Shown here piece by piece: positions 16,394 to 25,356 of a stretch of 55,677 nt of DNA (within the stretch, counting starts at the first letter, position 1; every line of letters begins with the position of its first letter). The notes under the pieces were generated by a model, which saw nothing but the letters and a program-made list of their open reading frames with translations, ran no database searches and was not told where the DNA came from. The DNA comes from Gracilibacillus alcaliphilus (lineage in GTDB: Bacteria > Bacillota > Bacilli > Bacillales > Amphibacillaceae), in the NCBI RefSeq assembly GCF_016909015.1, contig NZ_JAFBFA010000036.1:1-55677 (forward strand), given 5' to 3'. The position numbers and the translations under genes were made by a program.

Positions 16394-17968
16394 TTATACA
16401 AAGGTTGCTTGCGTTTTATATTCACCTGGACTGTACCCTGTATGTTTCTTAAAAATTTTAGAGAAATACGTTCGGTCAGAGAAGCCTAACTCACTTGCCA
16501 CATCTTCAATCGTCTTATCTTCTAACAGCATATTCTGTGCCAAATCTATTTTATATTTTTGAATATAGTCGGTAAAATTCTGCCCTGATAACTTCTTAAA
16601 ATAACGCGAAAAATAACTTGGATTCAAATATAAGTGTTTTGCCATATCAGCAGAGGTTAAATTTTTGGATAAATGCTGTACAATATATTGTTCAATTTCC
16701 TGTAACTGCAGCTTATTGTTAGATGTTTGCTTTCTAGACTGTGCATAAAATATGATACTTGCAGATAACAGCTGCAGAAGATCCGTTATCTTAGCAGCCC
16801 GTGTCATATAATATTTAAAATCTTCTAGTTTTCCTGCATGCTGTTGGTCCACTTCCATCCTAGCCAAGCAAAGCTCTGCCAGTTCGATCACTTTCTTCGG
16901 ATGTATCTGATAATCCATTGATACCCTGTACAGCTCCTCTAATAGCCGCTTAAGTTGTGATAAATCCATCACTTTAAACGCTTTCATAATTTTCATTTCA
17001 ATCGGCTGTAACAGCTGTCGCGAATCAATACTCCAATTCACCGCTTCGAAGGCAGCCCTTGCTTCATTAGAATAAAAGGTCTGGTTTGGTTGATCACGTA
17101 ATGCTAAGATACCTGCTTGCATCTCCTCCTTCTCCATTCGATAAGGATGATAGATAGTACAGATAGATATCCTTAAAATTTCCTTTACCTTTTCTTCCAC
17201 GGTCAGCATATAAGTTTGGAATTGCTGCAAATGTTTTTGCGATAGAGAATAACGAAAATTCAAAAACAGATAGATATCACGCTCATGATCCATAATCGGT
17301 GTAATCCCCTGAAAACCCTTCGCTATTTCTTCGGCTATATTGTAAATACCATACTTAATAATTGGAATATCTTTGACAGCATAATATTCGGCAACTTTTG
17401 CGTAATTTAGCAAAACCCGTCCGATAAAAAAATGAGGAAATTCCCATTTGATTCCCAGTTTACTTCCTTCTTTCATCACATGCTCCACCTGCTTACTGTC
17501 CATCAATTGCTCTAAGAAATTCTGCCGAAGCACATATTTATTTTTATGAAATGTTTCCTTAAATGACTGTAAATCATATTGGTTCTGAGATTGGCGGAGA
17601 TGCTGAAGTGATTTCTGAATGCTTGTCATTAATTGTTCTTTATCTAACTCATCTTTTAGTAAATAATCATCTGCACTCATTTCCATAGCCCTTCTCGCAT
17701 AATCAAAACTTTCATGACAAGTTAAGAAGATAATTCGTATATCCGGCTTGATTTGCTTCAATTTCTCTGATAATTCAAGCCCATCAAGCTGGGGCAGGCC
17801 AATATCAGATAAAACGATGTCCGGTAATGTCTGTTCAAACCGGTCAAGCGCTTTCATAGAAGAGTATTCTGCACTGCAAACCTCCACTTCAAGATTAATG
17901 TCTCTAACTAACTTTTCCAAATATCTTAACATTGGTACGTCATCATCAATTAGCATTATTCTATACAT
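16394..17968 (-). CDS. YesN-type response regulator with AraC DNA-binding domain
   Basis: The 524-residue regulator starts with a receiver domain: acidic pocket LIDDD, phospho-acceptor Asp near 55 in VLSDIGLPQLDG, and Lys near 105 in DYLLKDEL. A ~300-residue middle region of the YesN kind follows, then an AraC/XylS double helix-turn-helix (about 425-524) with SADMAKHLYLNPSYFSRYFK and IEDVASELGFSDRTYFSKIFKK. It is presumed to be phosphorylated by the YesM-type kinase at 10179 and to activate the glucuronide module. The start at 17968 follows GGAGGGAGG; an in-frame ATG 54 bases upstream lacks a ribosome site. An operator-like copy at 18073-18097 suggests autoregulation. Confidence 0.92.
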   Translation of the reverse strand: MYRIMLIDDDVPMLRYLEKLVRDINLEVEVCSAEYSSMKALDRFEQTLPDIVLSDIGLPQLDGLELSEKLKQIKPDIRIIFLTCHESFDYARRAMEMSADDYLLKDELDKEQLMTSIQKSLQHLRQSQNQYDLQSFKETFHKNKYVLRQNFLEQLMDSKQVEHVMKEGSKLGIKWEFPHFFIGRVLLNYAKVAEYYAVKDIPIIKYGIYNIAEEIAKGFQGITPIMDHERDIYLFLNFRYSLSQKHLQQFQTYMLTVEEKVKEILRISICTIYHPYRMEKEEMQAGILALRDQPNQTFYSNEARAAFEAVNWSIDSRQLLQPIEMKIMKAFKVMDLSQLKRLLEELYRVSMDYQIHPKKVIELAELCLARMEVDQQHAGKLEDFKYYMTRAAKITDLLQLLSASIIFYAQSRKQTSNNKLQLQEIEQYIVQHLSKNLTSADMAKHLYLNPSYFSRYFKKLSGQNFTDYIQKYKIDLAQNMLLEDKTIEDVASELGFSDRTYFSKIFKKHTGYSPGEYKTQATFV

Positions 17969-18072
17969 GTTATCCTCCCTCCGCTTGACAATCGTATTCG
18001 CTGTGTCTAAAAATGTGTTCATATACTACCATTATAAATCTTCCTACATTTGACGTTAAGTAATCTTTTTTT

Positions 18073-18097
18073 CTTCTTGTGCACTATTTTTACTTTT
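18073..18097 (-). promoter_or_regulatory. YesN-type operator candidate upstream of its own gene
   Basis: The minus-strand AAAGTAAAAATAGTGCACAA is the best copy of the module motif. It is about 105 bases before the regulator start, which is consistent with autoregulation. Confidence 0.6.
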
Positions 18098-18294
18098 TAA
18101 AAATATTTTGATCAATAGGCAGTGATGGGAGACTTTCATTTCCTCTGTGTTGAATAGACACTATATCAAATTCTAAACTTTCTCTAGAAAAATTCAACTA
18201 AGCCATTTCATCGAAACCGTCTTTCATGGCTGCATTCCTTGAGGACAAAGTTCTTTTCTTGAAAGTTATAATTTATGCTTCTCTACAATGTGGG

Positions 18295-18337
18295 GCAGTT
18301 GCACAATTAGATAACTGATTGTGCAACTGCTTTTTTC
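18295..18337 (+). terminator. Strong orphan terminator on the plus strand
   Basis: A perfect 13-bp inverted repeat, GCAGTTGCACAAT / ATTGTGCAACTGC, has a 10-base loop and is followed by six T. No annotated plus-strand gene reads into it. The nearest genes on both sides are leftward. It may end a small unannotated RNA. Confidence 0.8.
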
Positions 18338-18532
18338 TGCTTGTATACGAACACAAACAGCTTGACTGAGCATATATTATCCATTGAAAATTTAGAAATG
18401 GAAGCTTGATGGTGATATTGTCCATTTTTCTTCATCGAATGCTTCCATCAGAAGTAATTAAATAAGCGGTTTTAGGGAGTAGCCAGTTATGATACTATTT
18501 CTTGCATGAAGTGTGGAACTATTTCCTAGCGC

Positions 18533-18628
18533 AGGCCAATCGCGAAGACTACTATGGGAACAGAGCGAGCCTCAGCTAACTTGAAAAGCGAAGGGCTGTT
18601 GGAGCGAATCTTTGCACGCTTATTCAGT
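18533..18628. repeat. Degenerate copy of a common Bacillaceae intergenic repeat
   Basis: GCGAAGACTACTATGGGAAC, then CAGAGCGAGCCTCAG and GAAAAGCGAAG, resembles the repeat family with 'gaagactcctgcgggaacagcgcgag' character found between genes in many Bacillus relatives. The rest of the 18099-18743 gene-free interval holds only the orphan terminator and AT-rich sequence. Confidence 0.5.
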
Positions 18629-18743
18629 CAAAATAATGATAAAGCAATAAGGGAGAGCTGATCACGCAATAATAAATAAGGTGTAGGTGCATGTTTATGC
18701 GTGTGAAAGGTGAGTATAAATCAAACGGAATCATCTAACATAC

Positions 18744-18786
18744 AAAAAAGCTGTCGCAAAATGCAACATTTATATTTTGCGACAGC
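18744..18786 (-). terminator. Terminator of the second tandem binding-protein gene
   Basis: A perfect 13-bp inverted repeat, GCTGTCGCAAAAT / ATTTTGCGACAGC, is followed on the minus strand by a T-run. It lies just after the stop codon at 18793 and probably ends the whole module transcript. Confidence 0.9.
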
Positions 18787-18792
18787 CCCTTC

Positions 18793-20163
18793 CTAATTCC
18801 TATTTTCCAGCCATTCCGTACTTTCCTGTTGTGCCTTATCCAATGCTTCTTCGGCTGATCTTGATCCTGTTAAGGCAGCCTCTACTTCAGATGTTAAGAT
18901 ATAGCGCGGCTGTGAGGCACCCCATGGATAACGCGGTGTCCAAGGTGTACTCATTGCTTCCAGCATAGGATCCAATAAGTGTTCTACTTCTGCATAGCTG
19001 TCCCATTCTGAAGCAGCCTTAATAACAGGCATGGACCCCAAATTCTCGTAAACATATTGCTGTGCAAAATCACTTGTCGCAAATTTCAGCCATTCCCAGG
19101 CCAAGTCTTTATGGTCACTGTCTGCCGAAATGGCAATTGGGCTTCCCGCTAACATACCACCTAATCCTTCGTCATTTTTAAATTCTTGTGCAATACCAAT
19201 TTTATCATCAATTCCCTGAACCATTGCAGCCTTTACGATTTCACCTGGGCTTTGGTGCAGCATAATGGCGATATCATTTTCTTCTGTTAACCAGCGCTCA
19301 TTTCCTTGGTTACTCGTAATACCTGAAGGTGCATATTCCTGTACGTCTAATAACCATTCCAACCCGGTGATCATTTCTGGGCTGTTGAACTCAAATTCGA
19401 TCTCATCCCACGCAAATCCTGTTCCCCATCTGCCATTTTGCCCCTCTGCCAAATTGATTAACGGGAAGGCAGAATTAAAGTCGCCGCGGAACCAAACACC
19501 ATAATTTTGTTTACCGGTAACTGGGTTCTCTCCTGTCATTTGCTCCGCCTTTTCCATTACTTCTTCCATTGTCGGATGATCAGATAGATACTCAACACCC
19601 CAGTCATCAAATATTTGCTTATCATAGGCAATAAAACGAGCATCTCCTTGAAATGGCAAACCATATGTCTGTAATTCATCAGAATCTGGTCCTAATACTT
19701 GCCAGCCTTCGATCTGATTATCAATAAATACTTCTGGATCAAACTCAGGATCTTCATCAATATATGACTGTAATGGTTCCAGCACACCTTGAGGAGCAAA
19801 ATCAGCAATACCTGGCATTTGATAGACATCTGCCTCACCAGAGGTGATCATTGCCTGGGTTTTTTCGGTATACCCTTCCCATGGCATCGTGATAAATTGA
19901 ACAGTTGCCCCTGGATGCTGGTTCTCAAATTCCTCTTTCAGCACATATAACCCTTCGGTTGTCTCGCCTGTAATTGGATCTGTTGCATCTTCCATATCAA
20001 AGTCTCCAATTAAATGAACACGCAGTGTTTGGCCAGCCCATTCACTGTCAGTGTTCTGATTATCCCCTGCATCGCTGTTCCCATCTGTGTTGCTGCAGCC
20101 TGCTATCGCTATTCCCATCACCAACAGAAACAATAGTGTTCGAAAGGTTTGCTTTGAAAACAT
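18793..20163 (-). CDS. ABC transporter substrate-binding lipoprotein, copy 2
   Basis: The 456-residue family 1 solute-binding lipoprotein has lipobox IAGC near residue 23 (FLLVMGIAIAGC). It is about 80 percent identical by eye to its upstream neighbour, including long shared stretches such as LRVHLIGDFDMED and PWTPRYPWGASQPR. The differences cluster in the linker and in scattered surface positions. A tandem duplication is the simplest explanation. The two proteins may bind different anomers or lengths of one sugar and feed one permease pair. I start it at 20163, where GGGGG lies 8 bases upstream and the N-terminus matches the paralogue; the longer in-frame start at 20181 lacks a ribosome site. 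An intrinsic terminator separates the two copies. Confidence 0.92.
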   Translation of the reverse strand: MFSKQTFRTLLFLLVMGIAIAGCSNTDGNSDAGDNQNTDSEWAGQTLRVHLIGDFDMEDATDPITGETTEGLYVLKEEFENQHPGATVQFITMPWEGYTEKTQAMITSGEADVYQMPGIADFAPQGVLEPLQSYIDEDPEFDPEVFIDNQIEGWQVLGPDSDELQTYGLPFQGDARFIAYDKQIFDDWGVEYLSDHPTMEEVMEKAEQMTGENPVTGKQNYGVWFRGDFNSAFPLINLAEGQNGRWGTGFAWDEIEFEFNSPEMITGLEWLLDVQEYAPSGITSNQGNERWLTEENDIAIMLHQSPGEIVKAAMVQGIDDKIGIAQEFKNDEGLGGMLAGSPIAISADSDHKDLAWEWLKFATSDFAQQYVYENLGSMPVIKAASEWDSYAEVEHLLDPMLEAMSTPWTPRYPWGASQPRYILTSEVEAALTGSRSAEEALDKAQQESTEWLENRN

Positions 20164-20297
20164 TGTTTTTCCCCCATTCATTTTTGGTTCTCTATGTATC
20201 TCATACGGTGTTCGTTATAACTCTGCGCCTTGGCTTTAATAATTGCTTTATTAGCCGCTATTTACAAAGAGAAAACCTTACACACGGCCTTGTGATA

Positions 20298-20335
20298 TAA
20301 AAAGAGGGCAATTTATTGATTGCCCTCTTTTTTTG
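20298..20335. terminator. Bidirectional-looking terminator between the tandem binding-protein genes
   Basis: A 12-bp perfect inverted repeat (AAAGAGGGCAAT / ATTGCCCTCTTT) has a 6-base loop and A/T runs on both sides. It lies directly after the stop codon of copy 1. It would lower expression of copy 2 relative to copy 1 unless copy 2 has its own promoter in 20164-20297. Confidence 0.8.
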
Positions 20336-20340
20336 TCTCG

Positions 20341-21720
20341 TTAATTCCTATTCTCTAACCAGTCTGTACTTTCTTGTTGTGCCTTGTCTAGTGCATCTTC
20401 AGCTGAACGGGAACCAGTTAAAGCGGCCTCTACTTCAGATGTCAGTATAAAACGCGGTTGTGAGGCACCCCATGGATAACGCGGTGTCCAAGGTGTACTC
20501 ATTGCTTCCATGGTTGGATCCATTAAGTGCTGTACTTCTTGGTAGCTGTCCCACTCAGAAGCAGCCTTGATAGCAGGCATAGCATTTACATTCTCAAAAA
20601 CATATTGCTGGACAAAATCACTGGTGGCAAATTTCAGCCACTCCCATGCCAACTCTTTATGGTCACTGTCTGCTGCAATCGTAATCGGGCTTCCAGCTAA
20701 CAAACCACCAATTCCATCATCATTCTTAAATTCTTGTACAATTCCAATTCGATCATCGATACCTTGTGCACGGGATGTCATAATAATATCCCCAGGACCT
20801 TGGTTAAGCATAATAGCAATATCGTTATCCTCTGTTAACCACTTCTCACTGCCCTGATTACTTGTTAACCCTGATGGTGCATATTCTTGCATTTCTAATA
20901 ACCACTCTAATCCCTCAATCATCTCAGGGCTGTTAAATTCAAATTCCATTTCATCCCAAGCAAATCCAGTACCCCACTGCCCATTCTGACCTTCTGCTAC
21001 ATTAATTAAGGTAAAAGCTGAAGACCAGTCACCACGGAACCAGATACCATAATTCTGTTCGCCCGTTACCGGGTTTTCCCCTGTCATTTGTTTGGCCTTC
21101 TCCATCACTTCTTCCATCGTTGGATAATCAGATAATGGCTCTACGCCCCACTCCTCGAATAATTGTTTATCATAGGCAATAAAACGGGCATCACCTAAGA
21201 ACGGCAAACCATATGTCTGTAGTTCATCAGAATCAGGCCCCAACACTTGCCAGCCTTCGATTTGATTATCAATAAACCGATCCGGATCAAATTCTGGATC
21301 TTCATCAATAAACGGCTGTAACGGCTCAATTACACCTTGAGGAGCGAAGTCAGCAATACCTGGCATTTGATAGACATCTGCTTCACCAGAAGTGATCATC
21401 GCTTGGGTCTTTTCTGTATAACCTTCCCACGGCATCGTGATAAATTGGACGGTTGCACCTGGATACAGCCGTTCAAATTCATCTTTTACGACATGCAGTC
21501 CTTCTGTTTTTTCTCCAGTGATCGGATCGGTTGAGTCTTCCATGTCAAAGTCACCAATCAAATGGACACGCAGTGTTTGACCTTCCCATTCGCCGCTCTC
21601 ATCCGGCTCTAAACCGCTGTCTCCAGAAGTGTCCTCATCACCTGAGTTACTACAACCTGCAATGATGACACCCATGACTAAAAGAAACAATAACGTCAGA
21701 AATGATTTTTTTGCAAACAT
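20341..21720 (-). CDS. ABC transporter substrate-binding lipoprotein, copy 1
   Basis: The 459-residue lipoprotein has lipobox IAGC near residue 23. The mature protein begins with a Ser/Gly/Asp/Glu-rich linker, then the family 1 solute-binding fold (GQTLRVHLIGDFDME). It lies 58 bases after the MalG-type permease gene in the same operon and is the likely principal binding protein of that importer. It has a tandem paralogue downstream. TTGGGGGTAATACC provides the ribosome site. The sugar cannot be read from sequence. Confidence 0.93.
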   Translation of the reverse strand: MFAKKSFLTLLFLLVMGVIIAGCSNSGDEDTSGDSGLEPDESGEWEGQTLRVHLIGDFDMEDSTDPITGEKTEGLHVVKDEFERLYPGATVQFITMPWEGYTEKTQAMITSGEADVYQMPGIADFAPQGVIEPLQPFIDEDPEFDPDRFIDNQIEGWQVLGPDSDELQTYGLPFLGDARFIAYDKQLFEEWGVEPLSDYPTMEEVMEKAKQMTGENPVTGEQNYGIWFRGDWSSAFTLINVAEGQNGQWGTGFAWDEMEFEFNSPEMIEGLEWLLEMQEYAPSGLTSNQGSEKWLTEDNDIAIMLNQGPGDIIMTSRAQGIDDRIGIVQEFKNDDGIGGLLAGSPITIAADSDHKELAWEWLKFATSDFVQQYVFENVNAMPAIKAASEWDSYQEVQHLMDPTMEAMSTPWTPRYPWGASQPRFILTSEVEAALTGSRSAEDALDKAQQESTDWLENRN

Positions 21721-21778
21721 GGTATTACCCCCAATTTTTTTATTATGGTAAAGCCAGTAAATCTAGTAAAAGCCGTTA

Positions 21779-22621
21779 TCACTCCCCTTTCACGCCGCTT
21801 AATGCGATACTTTGAATAATATATCTTTGTAAGAAAAGATATAGGACTACTATAGGCAGGACACTTACCGTTGCTAAAGCCATCGTTAAACCACCCAGAC
21901 TTGTACCGTTTTCTAGAGAGAAACTGGCTAGATACAGCGGCACTGTATGCAAATCTTGATTATTTAAGACAACCAATGGCCACATAAAGTCATTCCAGCT
22001 CCAAATAAAGGATAAAATCACCATGGTAGCGGCAATAGGGCCAGCCAATGGGAAATAGACTTGGAAAAAGATTCTAAATTCACCTGCACCATCAATTTGC
22101 GCCGCTTCACGAAGTGTATCAGGAAGCTGGTCAAAGAATTGCTTCGACAAGAAGATTAATAAACCAGAGATAACTGATGGCAGAATTAAAGGCCAGAATG
22201 TATTCAATAAGCCGATTTTGTTAAATAAGGTATACAAAGGGATTAGTCTTGGCTCCATTGGAATCATCAATGTACAAAGGACAACAATGAACAAGAGGCG
22301 CTTAAACTTAAAATCACCCTTAGAAAAGGCATAACCTGCAAATAATGAGGCCCCGACCTGAAGGACAACCGAGCTGATTGTTACAATAGCAGAGTTAATA
22401 TACGCGCTAATCAACCTCCCATTCTCCAGAACCAGACCATAATTAAAGATGGATACCTCCTCTGGAATCAATCTCGGCGGAAATGGCATCGTGATGTTTG
22501 CCGTCCGGTCAAATCCAACACTGACCATCCAGATAAAAGGCATCATCAATACGATTCCACACAGAAATAAGGCTGAAAACGATACAATATTATTCGTTCT
22601 TCTCATTGTTTTATCACTCAT
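21779..22621 (-). CDS. Sugar ABC transporter permease, MalG type
   Basis: The 280-residue permease has six hydrophobic helices. Its EAA motif reads TLREAAQIDGAGEFRIFFQV, and the C-terminus SIALSGVKGE is typical of the MalG/AraQ branch. It is 15 bases downstream of the MalF-type partner, with GAGAGGAGG before the ATG. It forms the translocation pore for the sugar bound by the tandem lipoproteins. Confidence 0.93.
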   Translation of the reverse strand: MSDKTMRRTNNIVSFSALFLCGIVLMMPFIWMVSVGFDRTANITMPFPPRLIPEEVSIFNYGLVLENGRLISAYINSAIVTISSVVLQVGASLFAGYAFSKGDFKFKRLLFIVVLCTLMIPMEPRLIPLYTLFNKIGLLNTFWPLILPSVISGLLIFLSKQFFDQLPDTLREAAQIDGAGEFRIFFQVYFPLAGPIAATMVILSFIWSWNDFMWPLVVLNNQDLHTVPLYLASFSLENGTSLGGLTMALATVSVLPIVVLYLFLQRYIIQSIALSGVKGE

Positions 22622-22636
22622 TATGCTCCTCCTCTC

Positions 22637-23590
22637 TTACAGCTTCATTTTCGAAATTTTCAAATTAAAGAATGTAAAAATAAGTATGATCACAAACATG
22701 ATATAGGTTGCTGCCGAGGCAATTCCAAACTCAAAGCCTGTAAAACCCCGTTCATAGATAAATGCTCCCATCGTTTGAATCGATCTTGCCGGACTTCCGC
22801 TTGGGCCGCCTAAGACATAAATCTCGTTAAAACGCTGCAAGCTTCCAATCCAACCGGTAATCAACAAGAATGCAAACGTACCGCTCATATTGGGAATGGT
22901 GATAAATAACCATTGCTGGATTGAGCTTGCTCCGTCGATTCGTGCGGCTTCATACATTTCTGGAGAAATAGCTTGTAAATTAGCCAAGCAAATAATAACG
23001 ACAAAGCCAATCCAGTGCCATACAGACAGTAAGATAACCCCCCACTTGGATGTAGTTGGATCTGAAAACCAAGTTGAAGTCGGCAAACCTAATGCATCTA
23101 ATGCATAATTGGCAACCCCCATCTCTGGGTGCAGTACGAATTGGAATATCATTGCTGCTGCCACAATCGACGTTACATTAGGAAGAAAGTAAACTACCTT
23201 AAAGAAATTCTGCCCGAACCGAACCGAGTTAATTAATGAAGCAAAGATAAAACCAAGCGGAATCGTAATCAGAATCTGAAAGATCCCGATAAAGAACGTA
23301 TTCCAGACAGTATTCCAGAAAGTTGCCGATGTTAATACATATTGAAAGTTACGCAGCCCAATAAACGTTTCCACCGTACCGTTTGACTGGTAGAAACTCA
23401 GTCGAAAGGACTCCACGATGGGATAGACCATAAACAATAGAATGCCTAGAAAACTTGGTAAGAGAAATAAATACCACGTAAAGGTAGATCTTCGTTTTTT
23501 ACTCTTTATTGTGTCTACGTCTGCGTTAGCAGCCATGCTGGACGACATTTGTACAGCCCCCCCTGATGTTGCTTGTTTCTTTTTTACCAA
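22637..23590 (-). CDS. Sugar ABC transporter permease, MalF/UgpA type
   Basis: The 317-residue partner permease has an unusually long Ser/Ala/Lys-rich cytosolic N-terminus (about 1-35), then six helices. Its EAA loop reads EMYEAARIDGASSIQQWLFI. The start is TTG at 23590, with AAGGAGGGG 7 bases upstream. A perfect cre match lies between this gene and the upstream araC-type gene, pointing to CcpA repression of the transport genes. Confidence 0.92.
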   Translation of the reverse strand: MVKKKQATSGGAVQMSSSMAANADVDTIKSKKRRSTFTWYLFLLPSFLGILLFMVYPIVESFRLSFYQSNGTVETFIGLRNFQYVLTSATFWNTVWNTFFIGIFQILITIPLGFIFASLINSVRFGQNFFKVVYFLPNVTSIVAAAMIFQFVLHPEMGVANYALDALGLPTSTWFSDPTTSKWGVILLSVWHWIGFVVIICLANLQAISPEMYEAARIDGASSIQQWLFITIPNMSGTFAFLLITGWIGSLQRFNEIYVLGGPSGSPARSIQTMGAFIYERGFTGFEFGIASAATYIMFVIILIFTFFNLKISKMKL

Positions 23591-23608
23591 TTTGTTCCCC
23601 TCCTTATA

Positions 23609-23624
23609 TTGACAACGTTTTCAA
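23609..23624. promoter_or_regulatory. CcpA cre site
   Basis: TTGACAACGTTTTCAA, read on the minus strand as TTGAAAACGTTGTCAA, satisfies the full cre consensus WTGNAANCGNWNNCW. It lies between the regulator stop codon (23638) and the permease start. With no room for a promoter after it, it may work as a roadblock inside the operon. Confidence 0.75.
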
Positions 23625-23637
23625 CATTATCAATAAC

Positions 23638-24516
23638 CTATTTGGATAATTTTAAGTTTCTATATTCGGTTGGACTGACATGAAAATGGTTTCTAAACTT
23701 CCTGCTGAAATGGGAAGAACTTTCAAAGCCAGACTCCATGGCAATATCAAGCATCGATTTATTGGGATACATCTCTAACAAGTACTTCGTCCGTACCAAC
23801 CTTCGATTCATTAAATATTGCATAATCGTCATGCCTGTAGTATCTTTGAAGATTCTCGACATATAATACTTGCTCAGATGAAGATTTTCGGCCATCTCAT
23901 CTAAGGTAATATTGCGCTGATAATTCTGGTCAATCCAGGCAATCAAGCGGTTGACATGATTGTTCTTCTCGTTATTGGCCATTGGAATCTGGATGAACTC
24001 CTTGTTGCTAATCTCATAGATGATAAATAATAACTCCAGTAAGTGATTGGCAATCTGGCCCTCTAAGAGTCGTTTTTCCAGATCTGATGCAGTTAAATCT
24101 GCCAGATATACCTTCTTTAAATGCAATGTCTTGAAAATGGTAATCATTTGATCAAGTGACTTCTGATCAATCCCCCGATATAAGAAATTGGTTAACTTCT
24201 CAAACGGATCTAAGAGCATCGGTACGTTTAACTGCTTAATAATCGGATGAATCCACTCTGCCGAGAATTCTACTACCGTACGGATATAAGGCACACCCCG
24301 CTGCGGATGCGGACCATGCAGAGAAGAACCATTCATAATAATGAGGTCATTCCTCTCCAATTCAATCACATGGTCATCAATTAAATATTTACAGTCTCCT
24401 TCATGGAAAAAATAAATTTCATAGTGTGAATGTGAATGGGTATAAAAATTATGAGTATAGAGATCGACAGAAGTGTTTTTATAAAAGACATTAATATTCT
24501 CTGCTTGCTCGTTCAC
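23638..24516 (-). CDS. AraC-family regulator with N-terminal cupin
   Basis: The 292-residue regulator has an N-terminal AraC-type cupin (HSHSHYEIYFFHEGDCKYLID, about 26-80) that binds a sugar ligand. A C-terminal double helix-turn-helix (about 190-290) has TLDEMAENLHLSKYYMSRIFK and MLDIAMESGFESSSHFSRKF. It is a close paralogue of the regulator at 25800. It lies 30 bases after the isomerase gene and 47 bases before the permease gene, so it sits inside the operon it presumably controls. The start is GTG at 24516 with GGGGAG upstream. Confidence 0.93.
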   Translation of the reverse strand: MNEQAENINVFYKNTSVDLYTHNFYTHSHSHYEIYFFHEGDCKYLIDDHVIELERNDLIIMNGSSLHGPHPQRGVPYIRTVVEFSAEWIHPIIKQLNVPMLLDPFEKLTNFLYRGIDQKSLDQMITIFKTLHLKKVYLADLTASDLEKRLLEGQIANHLLELLFIIYEISNKEFIQIPMANNEKNNHVNRLIAWIDQNYQRNITLDEMAENLHLSKYYMSRIFKDTTGMTIMQYLMNRRLVRTKYLLEMYPNKSMLDIAMESGFESSSHFSRKFRNHFHVSPTEYRNLKLSK

Positions 24517-24546
24517 AGCACTTCTCCCCTTTTTCTAATGATTTCA

Positions 24547-25320
24547 TCATCGCTCCATCCCATTAAAAATGGTATCTAAAAACCGCTTCACTTGGAAAGC
24601 TTCCACTTCAAACTGCTGCCATTCGCATTCCACCGAGATTCGCCAGGTATATTCAGCTTTATCTAACTGCTGTTTGAACTCCTGATACGGATAAGTCCCT
24701 GTACCAGGGGCATGTCTCCCGCTGTCAGCCACATGAATATGCCGAAGCCGCGGAGCAGCCTCTGTTATATGTGTCAGTGACTCCTTTTCCTTTTGCATAT
24801 GATAGAAATCGGCCAGTACCTGAATAGCTGGGCTATCTACTTGTTCTGCTACCGTAACCGCCTCCAAAACAGTATTGATTAGATTACTTTCCTCTCGATT
24901 TAAAGGCTCAATTACAATGGTCAACCCTAGTGGCTCCGCATAACCAGCTACACGTTTTAAAAAGGCAATGATTTGCTGTTCCGCTGCTTGTTTAGAGAAA
25001 CCCTCTGGAAACGAGCGGGCTCCTCCGCTGCCAAAAACAATGGTATCGGCACCTATCGCTTTGACACGTGGCAGCATTTCTTTTAGATAACGATCTATTT
25101 GCTGGTCATCTACATTTAATCCGGTTAGTTTCAATGTACTTGGCAAAAAGATATTGCATACTTCAATTGGTAAAGGACTTGACCGATATTTTGCTATGAT
25201 TTGATTCACTTCTTCTTCACTGTCCCCTAGAAGGGATGTCACCGGAACCTCTAAAAAATCAAACCCTGCTTCGCGTAATCGTGCTGCTTCTTCTATACTT
25301 GCGCAACAACCAATTTTCAT
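24547..25320 (-). CDS. Sugar phosphate isomerase/epimerase-like TIM-barrel protein
   Basis: The 257-residue protein belongs to the AP-endonuclease-2/xylose-isomerase-like TIM-barrel family. It has GCCASIEEAARLREAGFDFLE at the start, VFGSGGARSFPEGF, the metal-site Glu in VIEPLNREESNLIN, DFYHM, HIHVADSGRHAPGTG and VECEW. Members isomerise or epimerise free or keto sugars, and some eliminate 3-keto-glycosides. It heads the operon that continues into the araC gene and the importer. The start at 25320 is preceded by AAGGGGG; an in-frame ATG 36 bases upstream has no ribosome site. With the two Gfo/Idh enzymes nearby, a role in a keto-sugar route is inferred. Confidence 0.85.
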   Translation of the reverse strand: MKIGCCASIEEAARLREAGFDFLEVPVTSLLGDSEEEVNQIIAKYRSSPLPIEVCNIFLPSTLKLTGLNVDDQQIDRYLKEMLPRVKAIGADTIVFGSGGARSFPEGFSKQAAEQQIIAFLKRVAGYAEPLGLTIVIEPLNREESNLINTVLEAVTVAEQVDSPAIQVLADFYHMQKEKESLTHITEAAPRLRHIHVADSGRHAPGTGTYPYQEFKQQLDKAEYTWRISVECEWQQFEVEAFQVKRFLDTIFNGMER

Positions 25321-25356
25321 CTTATTCCCCCTTACCTCATATGTTACCTGTAACAA

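Noticed and set aside
16273..18800. tRNA or rRNA genes
   Set aside because: Hairpins in this interval and elsewhere are simple terminators. No cloverleaf with TTCGA-type arm or CCA-end signature, and no rRNA-like sequence, was found in the window.
23609..23640. Promoter TTGATA-16-CAATAT before the permease gene
   Set aside because: Its transcription start would fall within the ribosome site, leaving no leader, so the sequence is better read as a cre site alone.
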